From Porphyrobacter sp. (lineage in GTDB: Bacteria > Pseudomonadota > Alphaproteobacteria > Sphingomonadales > Sphingomonadaceae): DNA of 64,000 bases. The translations under genes were made by a program, and so were the position numbers. Below the pieces are notes generated by a model. It made no database searches and had not been told where the DNA came from. It was given only the letters and a program-made list of their open reading frames with translations. How positions within the stretch are numbered: the first letter of the stretch is position 1; each line of letters begins with the position of its first letter. Shown here piece by piece: positions 6,782 through 15,745 of the stretch. The DNA lies in the NCBI GenBank assembly GCA_017744315.1, contig JAGIBN010000009.1:1-64000 (forward strand). Reading direction: 5' to 3'.

Positions 6782-9619
6782 ATGACATTCAGGGGGCAAC
6801 TTTTCGCGGGTGCCGCAGCGGCCGCGATTGCGCTCAGCGCTGTGCCGGCGATGGCCGGTCAGGTCACCGGTACCGTAGTTGACGACACCGACACCATCGC
6901 CCTGCAGGCGGTGACGGTGCGCATCGTCGAACTCAATCGCCAGGCGACCACGGGCCGCGACGGCTCGTTCATCTTCGGCGAGGTTCCCGAAGGTACCTAC
7001 ACGCTCGAAGCCCGTTACGTCGGCGCCGCGCCGAAGACCGTAAAGGTCGAAGTCCCGGCAACCGGTTCGGTCCGCGCGGACTTCGCCCTCGGCGGCGCCA
7101 ACTCGGCGGAAATCCTGGTCATCGGCCAGGGCGCCAACCAGGCGAGCTCGCTTTCGCGCAAGCGCGCTTCGGACGTCGTCAGCGACGTTTTGACCCGCGA
7201 CGGCATCGGCCAGTTCCCCGACCAGAACGTAGCCGAATCGCTGCGCCGTCTGCCGGGTGTGAACGTCCTCAACGACCAGGGCGAAGGCCGCTTCGTGTCG
7301 GTCCGTGGCCTCGACCCGGAACTCGTCTCGAGCTCGGTCAACGGCGTCCGTCTGCCCTCTCCGGAATCGGACGTGCGTTCGGTAGCTCTCGACGTGATTT
7401 CGAGCGACATCATCGAATCCATCGAGGTGAAGAAGTCGCTCACGCCTGACATGGACGCCGACACCATCGGTGCCACTGTAGAGATCAACACCACCAGCGC
7501 CTTCGAGCGCCGCCGCAATCACGTGGGCGTCGAGGTCGAAGGCAGCTACAACAATTACTCCGGCGATCTGACCCCGAAGGGCAGCGTCGACTTCTCCTAC
7601 CTCGTGGGTGAGAACCTCGGCATCTCGGGCGGCGCTTCGTACTATCAGCGCAAGTTCGAAACCGACAATATCGAGGCCGACGATTGGTTCAGCACCGACG
7701 AGGGCCCGTTCGCCGGCACTCTCGAATATCGCGACTACGACGTCGAGCGTGAACGCATCAGCACCTCGCTGAACTTCGACTATCGCCTGAGCGATACCAC
7801 CAGTCTCTATGCGCGCGGCATCTACAGCCAGTTCGACGATCAGGAATATCGCCGCCGCACGACGTTCGACTTCGGCGACTTCGAGGATGACGGCCCGAGC
7901 TCGTTCGACGGCACCAACGCCACGTTCGACGATGCCGACCAGGAATTCACGGTCGAACGCGACCTCAAGGATCGCTTCGAATCGCAGAAGATCCGCTCGA
8001 TCTCGGTGGGCGGTGAAACCGACACGGGCGGCTGGCATGCCGAGTACAGCGGCTCCTGGGCCAAGTCCTCGGAGCGCGAGAACGGCAGCCTCGATCCGGT
8101 GCAGTTCGATCGCGACTTCGACGACGAAGGCCTGGTCATCGGCGTCGACTATTCGGACGTTCGCATTCCGCGCTACTCGGTCATCAACGATCCGGGCGAC
8201 TTCTTCGACGCCTCCACCTACGAACTCAACGACATCAGCCTGACGGCACTGTCGGACTCGCAGGACGAGGAATATGCGGCGAAGTTCGACCTGGGCCGCA
8301 CTTTCCCGCTCATGGCGGGCGAGTTCACGGTGCAGGCCGGTGCCAAGGGCCGCTGGCGTGAGAAGAGCTACAACGGTCAGTTCGAATATTACGAACACGA
8401 CGATTTCAATCTCGGCCAGGTCGAAGGCGAGCAGACCTATCGTCTGATCAACATCAGCCCGGTCGCGGACTTCCACACGCCGCGTCAGTTCTTCGAAACG
8501 CACTTCGACGAATTCGAGCTGCAGGAAGTCGACTCGGTCTTCGATAGCGCCGTATCCGACTACTCCGTCGATGAAGACATCGCCGCTGGCTACCTGCTCG
8601 GCCGGTATGACAGCGCCACCCTGCGGGTCATCGGCGGCGTGCGTTACGAGCGCACCTCCAACCAGATGGCCGGTAACCAGGTCCGCCTGGTCGAGGAAGG
8701 CGGCACGCTTCCTGACGGCAGCACTGCCGGTGACGACACCGTGCTCGTCACGCCCGTCACGTTCGAGCGCAACTACGGCGACTGGCTGCCGAGCTTGAAC
8801 GTCCGTTACGAGGCGAGCGACAACCTCGTCCTGCGTGCCGACGCCTATCGCAGCCTGGTTCGTCCGAAGCTCTCGAAGCTCGCTCCGCGCTTCACCATCG
8901 AGCAGGACGAGGACGATGAGGTCGAAGGCGAATTCGGCAACCCGAACCTGCTGCCTTACGAGGCCTGGAACTTCGACGCTTCGGCCGAATGGTACATGAA
9001 CACCAACGGCGCGATCACGGCGGCGGTGTTCTACAAGGACGTGAAGAACTTCATCGTCGACACGATCCAGGAAGACGGCGTCTGGCAGGGCATCGCCTTC
9101 GACGAAGCGACCATTCCGATCAACGGTGACAGCGCCAAGATCTTCGGCGTGGAAATCGGTTTCGCGCAGCAGTTCTCCATGCTGCCGGCTCCGTTCGACG
9201 GGTTGATCGTGCAGGCGAACTACACCTTCACCGACGCTACCGGCGACGTCCCGACGGACGGCGACCCGAGCGTCCTGCGGGAAATCACCTTGCCGTCCAC
9301 CTCGAAGCACACGCTCAACGGCGTGCTCGGCTACGAGAAGGGCCCGTTCAGCTTCCGCCTGGCCGGCACCTATCGTGACGGTTACCTCGACGAACTGGGC
9401 AACGAAGCGGAGCTCGATCGCTTCGTCGACAACCACTTCCAGATCGACCTGAGCGCCAAGTACCGCGTCACCGACAACGTTCAGATCTTCTACGAATGGA
9501 TCAACCTGAACAACGCCAAGTACTTCGCGTTCAACAACGTCGATGCGCAGCGCAATCTCCTGCAGTACGAAGAGTACAGCTGGACGATGAAGGGCGGCGT
9601 GAAGGTGACCTTCCGGTGA
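6782..9619 (+). CDS. TonB-dependent receptor, phytase-linked
   Basis: 945 residues from the ATG at 6782, which has an AAGGAGG site 9 bases upstream and gives a clean signal peptide ending Ala-Met-Ala. Residues about 23-100 form a carboxypeptidase-regulatory-like beta-sandwich, then a plug domain (about 120-240; NVAESLRRLPGV, RGLDPELVSSSVNG), then a 22-strand barrel ending in an alternating aromatic strand. This is the Xanthomonas/Caulobacter TonB receptor type that imports large substrates. The next gene is a phytase lipoprotein sharing a 4-base stop/start overlap, so the likely substrate is inositol phosphate or its breakdown products. The substrate is inferred, not shown. Confidence 0.92.
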   Translation: MTFRGQLFAGAAAAAIALSAVPAMAGQVTGTVVDDTDTIALQAVTVRIVELNRQATTGRDGSFIFGEVPEGTYTLEARYVGAAPKTVKVEVPATGSVRADFALGGANSAEILVIGQGANQASSLSRKRASDVVSDVLTRDGIGQFPDQNVAESLRRLPGVNVLNDQGEGRFVSVRGLDPELVSSSVNGVRLPSPESDVRSVALDVISSDIIESIEVKKSLTPDMDADTIGATVEINTTSAFERRRNHVGVEVEGSYNNYSGDLTPKGSVDFSYLVGENLGISGGASYYQRKFETDNIEADDWFSTDEGPFAGTLEYRDYDVERERISTSLNFDYRLSDTTSLYARGIYSQFDDQEYRRRTTFDFGDFEDDGPSSFDGTNATFDDADQEFTVERDLKDRFESQKIRSISVGGETDTGGWHAEYSGSWAKSSERENGSLDPVQFDRDFDDEGLVIGVDYSDVRIPRYSVINDPGDFFDASTYELNDISLTALSDSQDEEYAAKFDLGRTFPLMAGEFTVQAGAKGRWREKSYNGQFEYYEHDDFNLGQVEGEQTYRLINISPVADFHTPRQFFETHFDEFELQEVDSVFDSAVSDYSVDEDIAAGYLLGRYDSATLRVIGGVRYERTSNQMAGNQVRLVEEGGTLPDGSTAGDDTVLVTPVTFERNYGDWLPSLNVRYEASDNLVLRADAYRSLVRPKLSKLAPRFTIEQDEDDEVEGEFGNPNLLPYEAWNFDASAEWYMNTNGAITAAVFYKDVKNFIVDTIQEDGVWQGIAFDEATIPINGDSAKIFGVEIGFAQQFSMLPAPFDGLIVQANYTFTDATGDVPTDGDPSVLREITLPSTSKHTLNGVLGYEKGPFSFRLAGTYRDGYLDELGNEAELDRFVDNHFQIDLSAKYRVTDNVQIFYEWINLNNAKYFAFNNVDAQRNLLQYEEYSWTMKGGVKVTFR

Positions 9620-10623
9620 GGTTGATCGGAACCCTGGTGCTCGCGGGGCTGGTGGCGGGTTGCGCCACCACGCCCCAGGGCCTTCCGCCGGTCGCGGTCA
9701 CTGCGGTGGCCGAGACCGACCCGGTGGGAACCTCGAACGCGGATGCGGCGGACGATCCGGCGATCTGGCGCAATGCGGCCAACCCGGCTGCCAGCCTGAT
9801 CGTCGCGACCGACAAGAAGTCCGGCTTGCTGGTCTATGACCTCAGCGGCAAGACCCGCTTCACCGACAATTCGGGCCTACTCAACAACGTCGATTTGGCA
9901 ACGATGCCGGATGGCCGGGTGATCGTGGTTGCCAGCGACCGCAACGATCTCGCCAACGCCAAGCTGCGCATCTGGCAGCTCGACACCGCCAACGCTCGTC
10001 TCGAGCCGCTTGGCACCGTGTCGGGCGGAACGGGCGAGGGTTACGGCGTGTGCCTCTGGCGCAATGGTGACAGCCTGATCGCCTATTCGGTGCTCAAGGA
10101 AGGCGCGATCCACGAAGTGCGGATCAACCTGAATGGCACGCCGACGGGCGAACCGCTGCGGACGATGAAGCTCGCGACCCAGACCGAAGGGTGCGTCACG
10201 GACCCGTCCGACGGGACGCTCTATGTCGGCGAGGAAGACGTTGGTATCTGGCGGTTCGCGCCGGGCGCCACCGAAGGCACGCTCGTGGCGCCGGTGGACA
10301 ACAAGTACCTCGTGGCGGACGTCGAAGGCCTGGCCTTGCTGCGCACGGGTGACCGGGCTGTGCTCGTGGCTTCCAGTCAGGGCGACAATGCTTATGCGGT
10401 GTTCTCGCTTCCCGACATGAAGCCGCTCGGCCGCTTCAGGATCGCGGCTGGCCGGTTCGGCTCGGTCGAGGAAACCGACGGCATCGAGCTCGTCGGGGGC
10501 AGCTTCGGGCCGGATTATCCGGAAGGCCTGTTCATCGCACAGGACGGCCACAACCCGCCTGCGGCGCAGAACTTCAAGCTTGTGTCCTGGGCCGCGGTGA
10601 AGGCGGCGTTGGGGCTGGATTGA
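9616..10623 (+). CDS. beta-propeller phytase lipoprotein
   Basis: 335 residues. The GTG at 9616 overlaps the receptor stop in a GTGA, and the protein then has a lipobox (Leu-Val-Ala-Gly-Cys near residue 15). The mature part opens with the beta-propeller phytase hallmarks DDPAIW and ATDKKSGLLVYDL, with later blades carrying the Ca-binding acidic residues (GEEDVGIWRF, VEGLAL, SSQGDNAYAVF). These calcium-dependent enzymes release phosphate from phytate. Lipid anchoring plus translational coupling with a TonB receptor points to a surface or periplasmic phytate-scavenging unit. A strong terminator follows at 10672. Confidence 0.92.
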   Translation: MRLIGTLVLAGLVAGCATTPQGLPPVAVTAVAETDPVGTSNADAADDPAIWRNAANPAASLIVATDKKSGLLVYDLSGKTRFTDNSGLLNNVDLATMPDGRVIVVASDRNDLANAKLRIWQLDTANARLEPLGTVSGGTGEGYGVCLWRNGDSLIAYSVLKEGAIHEVRINLNGTPTGEPLRTMKLATQTEGCVTDPSDGTLYVGEEDVGIWRFAPGATEGTLVAPVDNKYLVADVEGLALLRTGDRAVLVASSQGDNAYAVFSLPDMKPLGRFRIAAGRFGSVEETDGIELVGGSFGPDYPEGLFIAQDGHNPPAAQNFKLVSWAAVKAALGLD

Positions 10624-10629
10624 GAAAAT

Positions 10630-10650
10630 CCCTCTCCCGATGGGAGAGGG
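10630..10650. repeat. CCCTCTCCC/GGGAGAGGG hairpin
   Basis: Perfect 9-bp arms with a GAT loop, directly after the phytase stop. It is the same family as the hairpin at 6611-6632. Confidence 0.6.
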
Positions 10651-10671
10651 TTCACGCTCTGAAATGGGGGG

Positions 10672-10709
10672 ATCGGGGGCGGTGCCGCAGGGCTGCCCCC
10701 GATTTTTTT
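10672..10709 (+). terminator. Rho-independent terminator of the phytase operon
   Basis: ATCGGGGGC (10672-10680) pairs with GCCCCCGAT (10695-10703), followed by seven T (10703-10709). It lies between the convergent phytase and TonB receptor genes; the T run favours the plus-strand transcript. Confidence 0.85.
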
Positions 10710-10712
10710 CCG

Positions 10713-12764
10713 TCAGGTCCTGACGCGCGCGGTCAGGTAGAACCGGCGGCCCGGCTCCGGGAAGCCGTCGGTCAAGTAGTACAACTCGTCGAACGCATTG
10801 CGCACGCCCGCGCCGAGCGTGACCTTGTCGGTCACGTCGTAGTCCACGCGGAAGTTGGCGAGCACGTAGCCACCTGTGCGGTAGTAGCTGGTCCCGGCGG
10901 TATTCACCGTCCAGCGGTCCGAAGCCAATTCCAGGTTTGGATAGACGTGCAGCCCGTCAACCGGCTGCCAGTCCACGTAGATGATGCCCTTGTGGGTCGG
11001 CACGCCGGTCGGCTCGAAGCCGGCGTTGGACGGGTCATCGAAGTTGCGCTTGATGAAGGTGTAGTTCGCACCCGCCGTCAGCGTGTCGGCAATGCGCGCA
11101 TCGAGCGACAGTTCCAGCCCGTAATACTCGGCGCTACCGACGTTGCGGCTCTGCGAGACGGCCTGGCCTTCATAGATGAACGGGAAGGACACGATCGCGT
11201 TCGAGATGTCCGAATAGAACAGCGCACCTTCGGCATGGACCTTACCGATGTCGGTAGAGGCGCCGACCTCGTAGTTCACTGCCCGCTCGGCATCGAGGTC
11301 GGGGTTCGAAACTGCCCCACCGAAACGCGAGCTGAAGCGCTCGAAGATCGTCGGGAACCGCGCGCGCGAAGAGACGCTGGCATAGAACGCCGTCGCCTCG
11401 CTCGCTTGCCAGTTCAGTCGGCCTTGCACGTTGTAGGTGTTGGCATCGCGGATTGGGTAGTCGAACAGCACCGGCGTAGAGCCGCCGCCCGGCACGGTTC
11501 CGTATTCCTCGGCCCGCTTGAGATTGCGCCAGTCGTAGCTTGCGCCGATCGTCAGCGTCAGGGCTGACGCCAGGGCACCGGTATATTCGCCGGCGATGCT
11601 CCAGGTGTCTTCCTTGTTGGTCTGCGGCGGTTCGGTCGTGCCGGCGGGGAAGGACTGCTGGAACTCGACGTGCTTGTCGCTGCGATAGTGCAGAGCAAAG
11701 CTCAGCACGTCGGTGTCGGTGAACGCATAAGCCAGTTCGCCCGAACCGCCCCAAGCCTCATCCTCGTAGTAGGAATTGAACGCGCGCGGGCGGGTCTGGG
11801 TGGTCTGGGTAGCATCGTCCCAGGCGCTGAGCAGGTTGTCGAACCCGTTGTGGTAGGCACGGGTCTTGAGCGTCAGCTGGTCGGTAACGGCCGTCGTCGA
11901 AAGCCAGTAGATGCTGTCGATGTTCCAGTACGGCCAGCTCCAGTTGCGCTGGCTCGCCACCGTGTCGGAGACGTGGAGCGGCGCGTTCTTGGAGCCTTCC
12001 TGGCGGGTGTAGCTGATCGAGTATTCGTCGGTCGCGTTTGGAGTGAAGGCGACCTTGGCGTTGAAGCGCCAGTCCTCGGTCTGCGAGAAGTCGCGCTCGC
12101 CGCCATCCTCGCTAGGCGTCGGAACGAAGCTGCCGGGCAGGTCCCAATGGTCCTGCTCGTTGCGGGTATAGCTCGCCTGCGCGTACCACTTGTCCTGGCG
12201 GGTGCCGACGAGGGCGAAGGTCGTGTACCCGGCGTAGCCAAGATCACTGTCGAGATCGAGCGAGGCCCGCGCTTCGGCCTCGAATGCCTGCGTCGGCTTG
12301 CGCGTCACCAGGTTGACCGCGCCGCCCATAGCCCCAGGACCGTCGAGCACCGAGGCATAGCCCTTGGCAACCTGCACTTCGGCCAGGTCGGGCGTGAGGA
12401 AGCGGCCGTAGTCGAGCCGGTTGTCGGCCGGGAGGTAGACGCGGATGCCGTCGATCGACAGCGGTACTTGGAAGCGGTCGAAGCCGCGCACGAACAGCAG
12501 GCGCTCGTTGCGCGAACCGCCCGAGTTGGAGGCGTTGACGCCGGGCAGCAGGCTGGCGGCCTCATCCAACGTGTTGCGGTAGAAGGTTTCGATCGCCTCC
12601 TGGTTGACCGTCTCGCTGCCGATCACGGCTTCTTCGCGAGCGGGGGCGCGGACGATGATCTGGCCGAGATCGAAGGCGGTGGTGCCTTCCTGCGCGTCTT
12701 GCGCGTGGGCCACAATGGGCAAGAGGCTGACGGCACAGGCAGCGGGCAGCAAGCGTAAACGCAC
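10713..12764 (-). CDS. TonB-dependent receptor
   Basis: 683 residues from a GTG at 12764 with an AGGGAGGA ribosome site 5 to 7 bases upstream. Signal peptide ending His-Ala near residue 21; a TonB-box-like acidic stretch; plug domain about 45-160 (ETFYRNTLDEAASLLPGVNA, then VQVAKGYASVLDGPGAMGGA, whose end is the usual plug GP-x-G-G signature); and a barrel to the C-terminus, which ends Ala-Arg-Val-Arg-Thr rather than in Phe. The size and architecture suit siderophore, metal-chelate or cofactor uptake, but the substrate cannot be read. It diverges from a small secreted protein across three inverted repeats, which suggests joint regulation. Confidence 0.9.
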   Translation of the reverse strand: MRLRLLPAACAVSLLPIVAHAQDAQEGTTAFDLGQIIVRAPAREEAVIGSETVNQEAIETFYRNTLDEAASLLPGVNASNSGGSRNERLLFVRGFDRFQVPLSIDGIRVYLPADNRLDYGRFLTPDLAEVQVAKGYASVLDGPGAMGGAVNLVTRKPTQAFEAEARASLDLDSDLGYAGYTTFALVGTRQDKWYAQASYTRNEQDHWDLPGSFVPTPSEDGGERDFSQTEDWRFNAKVAFTPNATDEYSISYTRQEGSKNAPLHVSDTVASQRNWSWPYWNIDSIYWLSTTAVTDQLTLKTRAYHNGFDNLLSAWDDATQTTQTRPRAFNSYYEDEAWGGSGELAYAFTDTDVLSFALHYRSDKHVEFQQSFPAGTTEPPQTNKEDTWSIAGEYTGALASALTLTIGASYDWRNLKRAEEYGTVPGGGSTPVLFDYPIRDANTYNVQGRLNWQASEATAFYASVSSRARFPTIFERFSSRFGGAVSNPDLDAERAVNYEVGASTDIGKVHAEGALFYSDISNAIVSFPFIYEGQAVSQSRNVGSAEYYGLELSLDARIADTLTAGANYTFIKRNFDDPSNAGFEPTGVPTHKGIIYVDWQPVDGLHVYPNLELASDRWTVNTAGTSYYRTGGYVLANFRVDYDVTDKVTLGAGVRNAFDELYYLTDGFPEPGRRFYLTARVRT

Positions 12765-12790
12765 GGAATTCCTCCCTTTTTGGACAGCAG

Positions 12791-12807
12791 CTTTGCAGCT
12801 TGCAAAG
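12791..12807. promoter_or_regulatory. inverted repeat 1 in the divergent receptor promoter
   Basis: CTTTGCA-gct-TGCAAAG: perfect 7-bp arms around a 3-base centre, 27 bases upstream of the receptor start. It may be an operator. No regulator gene lies nearby. Confidence 0.45.
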
Positions 12808-12809
12808 CT

Positions 12810-12825
12810 ATATTCGGTCGAATAT
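12810..12825. promoter_or_regulatory. inverted repeat 2 in the divergent receptor promoter
   Basis: ATATTCG-GT-CGAATAT: perfect 7-bp arms around a 2-base centre, a size that suits a dimeric winged-helix repressor. Two bases separate it from inverted repeat 1. Confidence 0.5.
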
Positions 12826-12833
12826 GGCGCGCG

Positions 12834-12853
12834 CTATATTCAGCAAGATATAG
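12834..12853. promoter_or_regulatory. inverted repeat 3 in the divergent receptor promoter
   Basis: CTATAT-n8-ATATAG with the inner bases TTCAGCAAG; the left arm repeats the CTATATTC that begins at 12808, one base into the flank of repeat 2. It ends 17 bases before the start of the small secreted protein gene, so binding here would be expected to block that promoter. Confidence 0.45.
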
Positions 12854-12870
12854 TATGTGAAGAGGGACGA

Positions 12871-13389
12871 ATGAAAATCCTGCTACCGCTCGTGGCGCTC
12901 CTTCTGGCGAGCAGCGCGACCGCGGCCGAGACCGACACGTGCGGTGCTACCCCAGCCGCGCCGCCGGCGCACTTTTCGGATTGGGCAGGCCCCAGCGCGC
13001 TGGCCTCGGCCACATCGGCCACATCGGCTGCCGGCCTGGCGCAGGCCGGTTTCAAGGTTGGAGAGGCTGTAGAGCTCAAGCTCCATCCTGACGGGGAGGT
13101 GGCCTACCAGACCCTTCCGCAAGGCGAAGGGGAGGCCTCATCCTACGGTGGCATGGCCCGCTTCACAGTTACCGAGCCGGGCCTCTACCAAGTGGGGCTG
13201 GGTTCGCCCGCCTGGGTCGATGTGGTCCGCGACGGGAAGGCCCAGCCGACCGTCGCCTTCGGTCACGGCCCGGCCTGCACCGGCATTCGCAAGGTCGTGA
13301 GCTTCCAGCTCCAACCCGGCGACTACGCGCTCGAAATCTCCGGAAGCGAGGGCGCCGATATCCGCGTGATCGTCGGCAAGAGCGGATAA
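12871..13389 (+). CDS. small secreted protein of unknown function beside a TonB receptor
   Basis: 172 residues from the ATG at 12871 (AGAGGG ribosome site). It has a classical signal peptide cleaved after Ala-Thr-Ala-Ala near residue 19. The mature domain is beta-rich and carries two Cys (near residues 24 and 136) that could form a disulfide. Motifs worth noting are YGGMARFTV, PAWVDVVRDGK and HGPACTGIRKVVSF. From memory, similar proteins in sphingomonads are sometimes labelled homogentisate dioxygenase, which nothing in this sequence supports. The divergent layout suggests a periplasmic partner for the receptor's substrate. A GCCGGC/GCCGGC hairpin (13391-13412) follows the stop. Confidence 0.7.
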   Translation: MKILLPLVALLLASSATAAETDTCGATPAAPPAHFSDWAGPSALASATSATSAAGLAQAGFKVGEAVELKLHPDGEVAYQTLPQGEGEASSYGGMARFTVTEPGLYQVGLGSPAWVDVVRDGKAQPTVAFGHGPACTGIRKVVSFQLQPGDYALEISGSEGADIRVIVGKSG

Positions 13390-13463
13390 GGCCGGCAGGC
13401 TCTGGAGCCGGCTGCAAACCGTGCTAGTCTTCGCCCCTGACGTTTCCGGGGGAGGGGATCGTA

Positions 13464-15638
13464 ATGGCGCTCAAGAGACTGGCTGCGCGTGCGGCCGTGG
13501 GAATTGCCGCGGCTAGTTTGCTCGTCGCGCAGGCTGTGGCGGAGACCGCGACATTTTCGCCGGTCACCGACGCCATGATCCAACGACCCGATCCGAAGGA
13601 CTGGCTAAGCTGGCGGCGAACGCTCGATTCCTGGGGCTACAGCCCACTAGCCGAGATCGACCGCGCTAACGTCAACCAGCTGCGCCTCGTCTGGGCGCGG
13701 CCGCTCAATGCAGGCTCGCAGGAAGGGACGCCGCTCGTTCATGACGGCGTGCTCTATTTCCCCGAGCCGGGCGACGTAATCGCCGCAATCGATGCGAAGT
13801 CGGGTGATGTGTTGTGGGAGCACCGTCGCGCGGTGCCCGAGGACGTGCGCCAGTTCCTCACCGTGCCGGACACCAAGCGCAACATTGCGATCTACGGCAA
13901 CCTGATCATCGCCAGCAGCTCCGACGACTTCATCTACGCTCTCGACGCGCGCACTGGCGAGCAGGTTTGGGAGACGAAGATCCTCGACTACAAGCGCGGG
14001 GCCAAGCAGTCCTCCGGCCCGATCATCGCCAACGGCCTCGCGATCACCGGCCGCAGCTGCGAGCCCGAGGGCGGCCCCGACGCCTGTGTCATCACTGCCC
14101 ATGATGCGCTGACCGGGCGTGAGGTGTGGCGCACCAGCACGATCGCTCGCGGCAACGATCCGAACAGCGCCACCTGGGGCAGCGTGCCCGAAGAGAAGCG
14201 CCAGCAGGTCGGCGCGTGGATGATCGCCAGCTACGATCCGGCGCTGGGGCTGGTCTACATGGGCACTTCGGTCAGCGCGCCGGCTCCGAAGATCTCGCTC
14301 GCCGGGAACGACCTCGACTACCTCTATCACAACTCGACCCTGGCGCTCGACGTGAAGACCGGGAAGATCGTCTGGCACTACCAGCACATCGTCGACCACT
14401 GGGATCTCGATCATCCGTTTCCGCGCATGCTGATGGACGAGGAAGTGGCGCCCGATCCGGCGCAGGTGACCTGGATCAACCCGAAGATAAAGCGTGGCAA
14501 GACCTACAAGGTCCTGACCGGCGTGCCGGGCAAGACCGGGGTGGTCTATACCCTCGACCGCGAGACGGGCGAGTTCCTGTGGGCGCGGCCGACGGTGTAC
14601 CAGAACGTGGTCCAATCCATCGACGGCAAGACCGGCCGCGTGACGGTAAACCCCGCGACCGTGTTCACCGAATACGGCAAGGCGGCGCTGGTCTGTCCGT
14701 CGGCCTCTGGCGGCGCGAACTATCAGGCGCCGGCCTATAGCCCGCTGACAAAGACCATGTACTTCCCGGCGCAGAACACCTGCGCCATGGTTTCCGCCGT
14801 GGCGCCTAGCCCTGATGGAGCCGGGGTCTATGGCATGGCAACGCGGGCGCAGCTTGCTCCGGGGGCCGAGAACAATGTCGGCGTGATCCATGCAGTCAAC
14901 GCCGTTACCGGCCGGACCGAGTGGAAGTACGCCCAGCGCGCGGGGATGCAGTCGCTGATGACCACTGGCGGCGGGCTCGTCTTCGCCGGAGACGCCGCTG
15001 GCCGTTTCCGCGCGATGGACGATCGAACCGGGGCGATCCTGTGGGAGATCAACCTCGGGTCATCGGTTACAGGCTACCCCGCGACCTTCGAAGTCGATGG
15101 GCACCAGTATCTGGCCGTATCCACCGGCCGTTGGCTGAGCGACGTGTTCACACCCGAACTCATTCACGGTGGTCAGAATACCCTTTACGTCTTCGCCTTG
15201 CCCGAGGCGGGGATAGGACACCTTGGCCCGGTCAAGCCGCCGATCGACGCGGCGGCCAGGCTGACGACCAACGACCCCGCGCTCGACGCTGCGCCCACTC
15301 GCAAGGTGAGCGACGGCGTGTTCAGCCTTGCCCAGGCGACGGCCGGCAAGGCGGTCTACGAGACCCGCTGCGCCGCCTGCCATGGCGCGACATTTACACC
15401 AGGTCCCGGTGTGCCTCCGGTCAAGGGGGCCGCATTCCTCGCCAACTGGCGGGGGCGGACAATGGCTGATTTCGTCACCCTCGTGCGAACGACAATGCCG
15501 CCCGGGGCCGGCGGATCGCTGCCTGAAGCGGACTACCTCGCCGTGGTTGCCTATCTTCTGCAGACGAACGGTTTCCAGCCCGGACAACCTCTCGCCGGCG
15601 ATACGGCGAGCCTGCGAGGAATTGGGTTCGGCAGCTAG
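13464..15638 (+). CDS. PQQ-dependent dehydrogenase with C-terminal cytochrome c
   Basis: 724 residues; a GGGGGAGGGG ribosome site precedes the ATG; signal peptide cleaved near residue 27. Residues about 45-570 are an eight-bladed quinoprotein propeller with repeated blade motifs (VIAAIDAKSGDVLWEH, IYALDARTGEQVWET). The WHYQ...HWDLDHP block at about 304-318 should carry the catalytic Asp. A cytochrome c domain follows with CAACH at 636-640 and a Met-Pro-Pro heme ligand region near 677. Such quinohaemoproteins oxidise alcohols or aldehydes in the periplasm and pass electrons to cytochromes. The vicinal Cys-Cys pair common in alcohol dehydrogenases is not visible. No PQQ biosynthesis gene lies nearby. 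The substrate is unknown. Confidence 0.9.
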   Translation: MALKRLAARAAVGIAAASLLVAQAVAETATFSPVTDAMIQRPDPKDWLSWRRTLDSWGYSPLAEIDRANVNQLRLVWARPLNAGSQEGTPLVHDGVLYFPEPGDVIAAIDAKSGDVLWEHRRAVPEDVRQFLTVPDTKRNIAIYGNLIIASSSDDFIYALDARTGEQVWETKILDYKRGAKQSSGPIIANGLAITGRSCEPEGGPDACVITAHDALTGREVWRTSTIARGNDPNSATWGSVPEEKRQQVGAWMIASYDPALGLVYMGTSVSAPAPKISLAGNDLDYLYHNSTLALDVKTGKIVWHYQHIVDHWDLDHPFPRMLMDEEVAPDPAQVTWINPKIKRGKTYKVLTGVPGKTGVVYTLDRETGEFLWARPTVYQNVVQSIDGKTGRVTVNPATVFTEYGKAALVCPSASGGANYQAPAYSPLTKTMYFPAQNTCAMVSAVAPSPDGAGVYGMATRAQLAPGAENNVGVIHAVNAVTGRTEWKYAQRAGMQSLMTTGGGLVFAGDAAGRFRAMDDRTGAILWEINLGSSVTGYPATFEVDGHQYLAVSTGRWLSDVFTPELIHGGQNTLYVFALPEAGIGHLGPVKPPIDAAARLTTNDPALDAAPTRKVSDGVFSLAQATAGKAVYETRCAACHGATFTPGPGVPPVKGAAFLANWRGRTMADFVTLVRTTMPPGAGGSLPEADYLAVVAYLLQTNGFQPGQPLAGDTASLRGIGFGS

Positions 15639-15745
15639 CCCATCCGTCAGGGGGTAGCGCCGCGAGAACTCAGCAAAATCCCGGAGATACAGGCGAGTTC
15701 ATCCTCAGCATATTGGGCGGGACCCTCACGTCGACGGACCGCCCA

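Noticed and set aside
6743-9436. 897-residue open frame antisense to the TonB receptor
   Set aside because: It mirrors the receptor codons in a GC-rich genome, lacks a start with a ribosome site and shows no domain.
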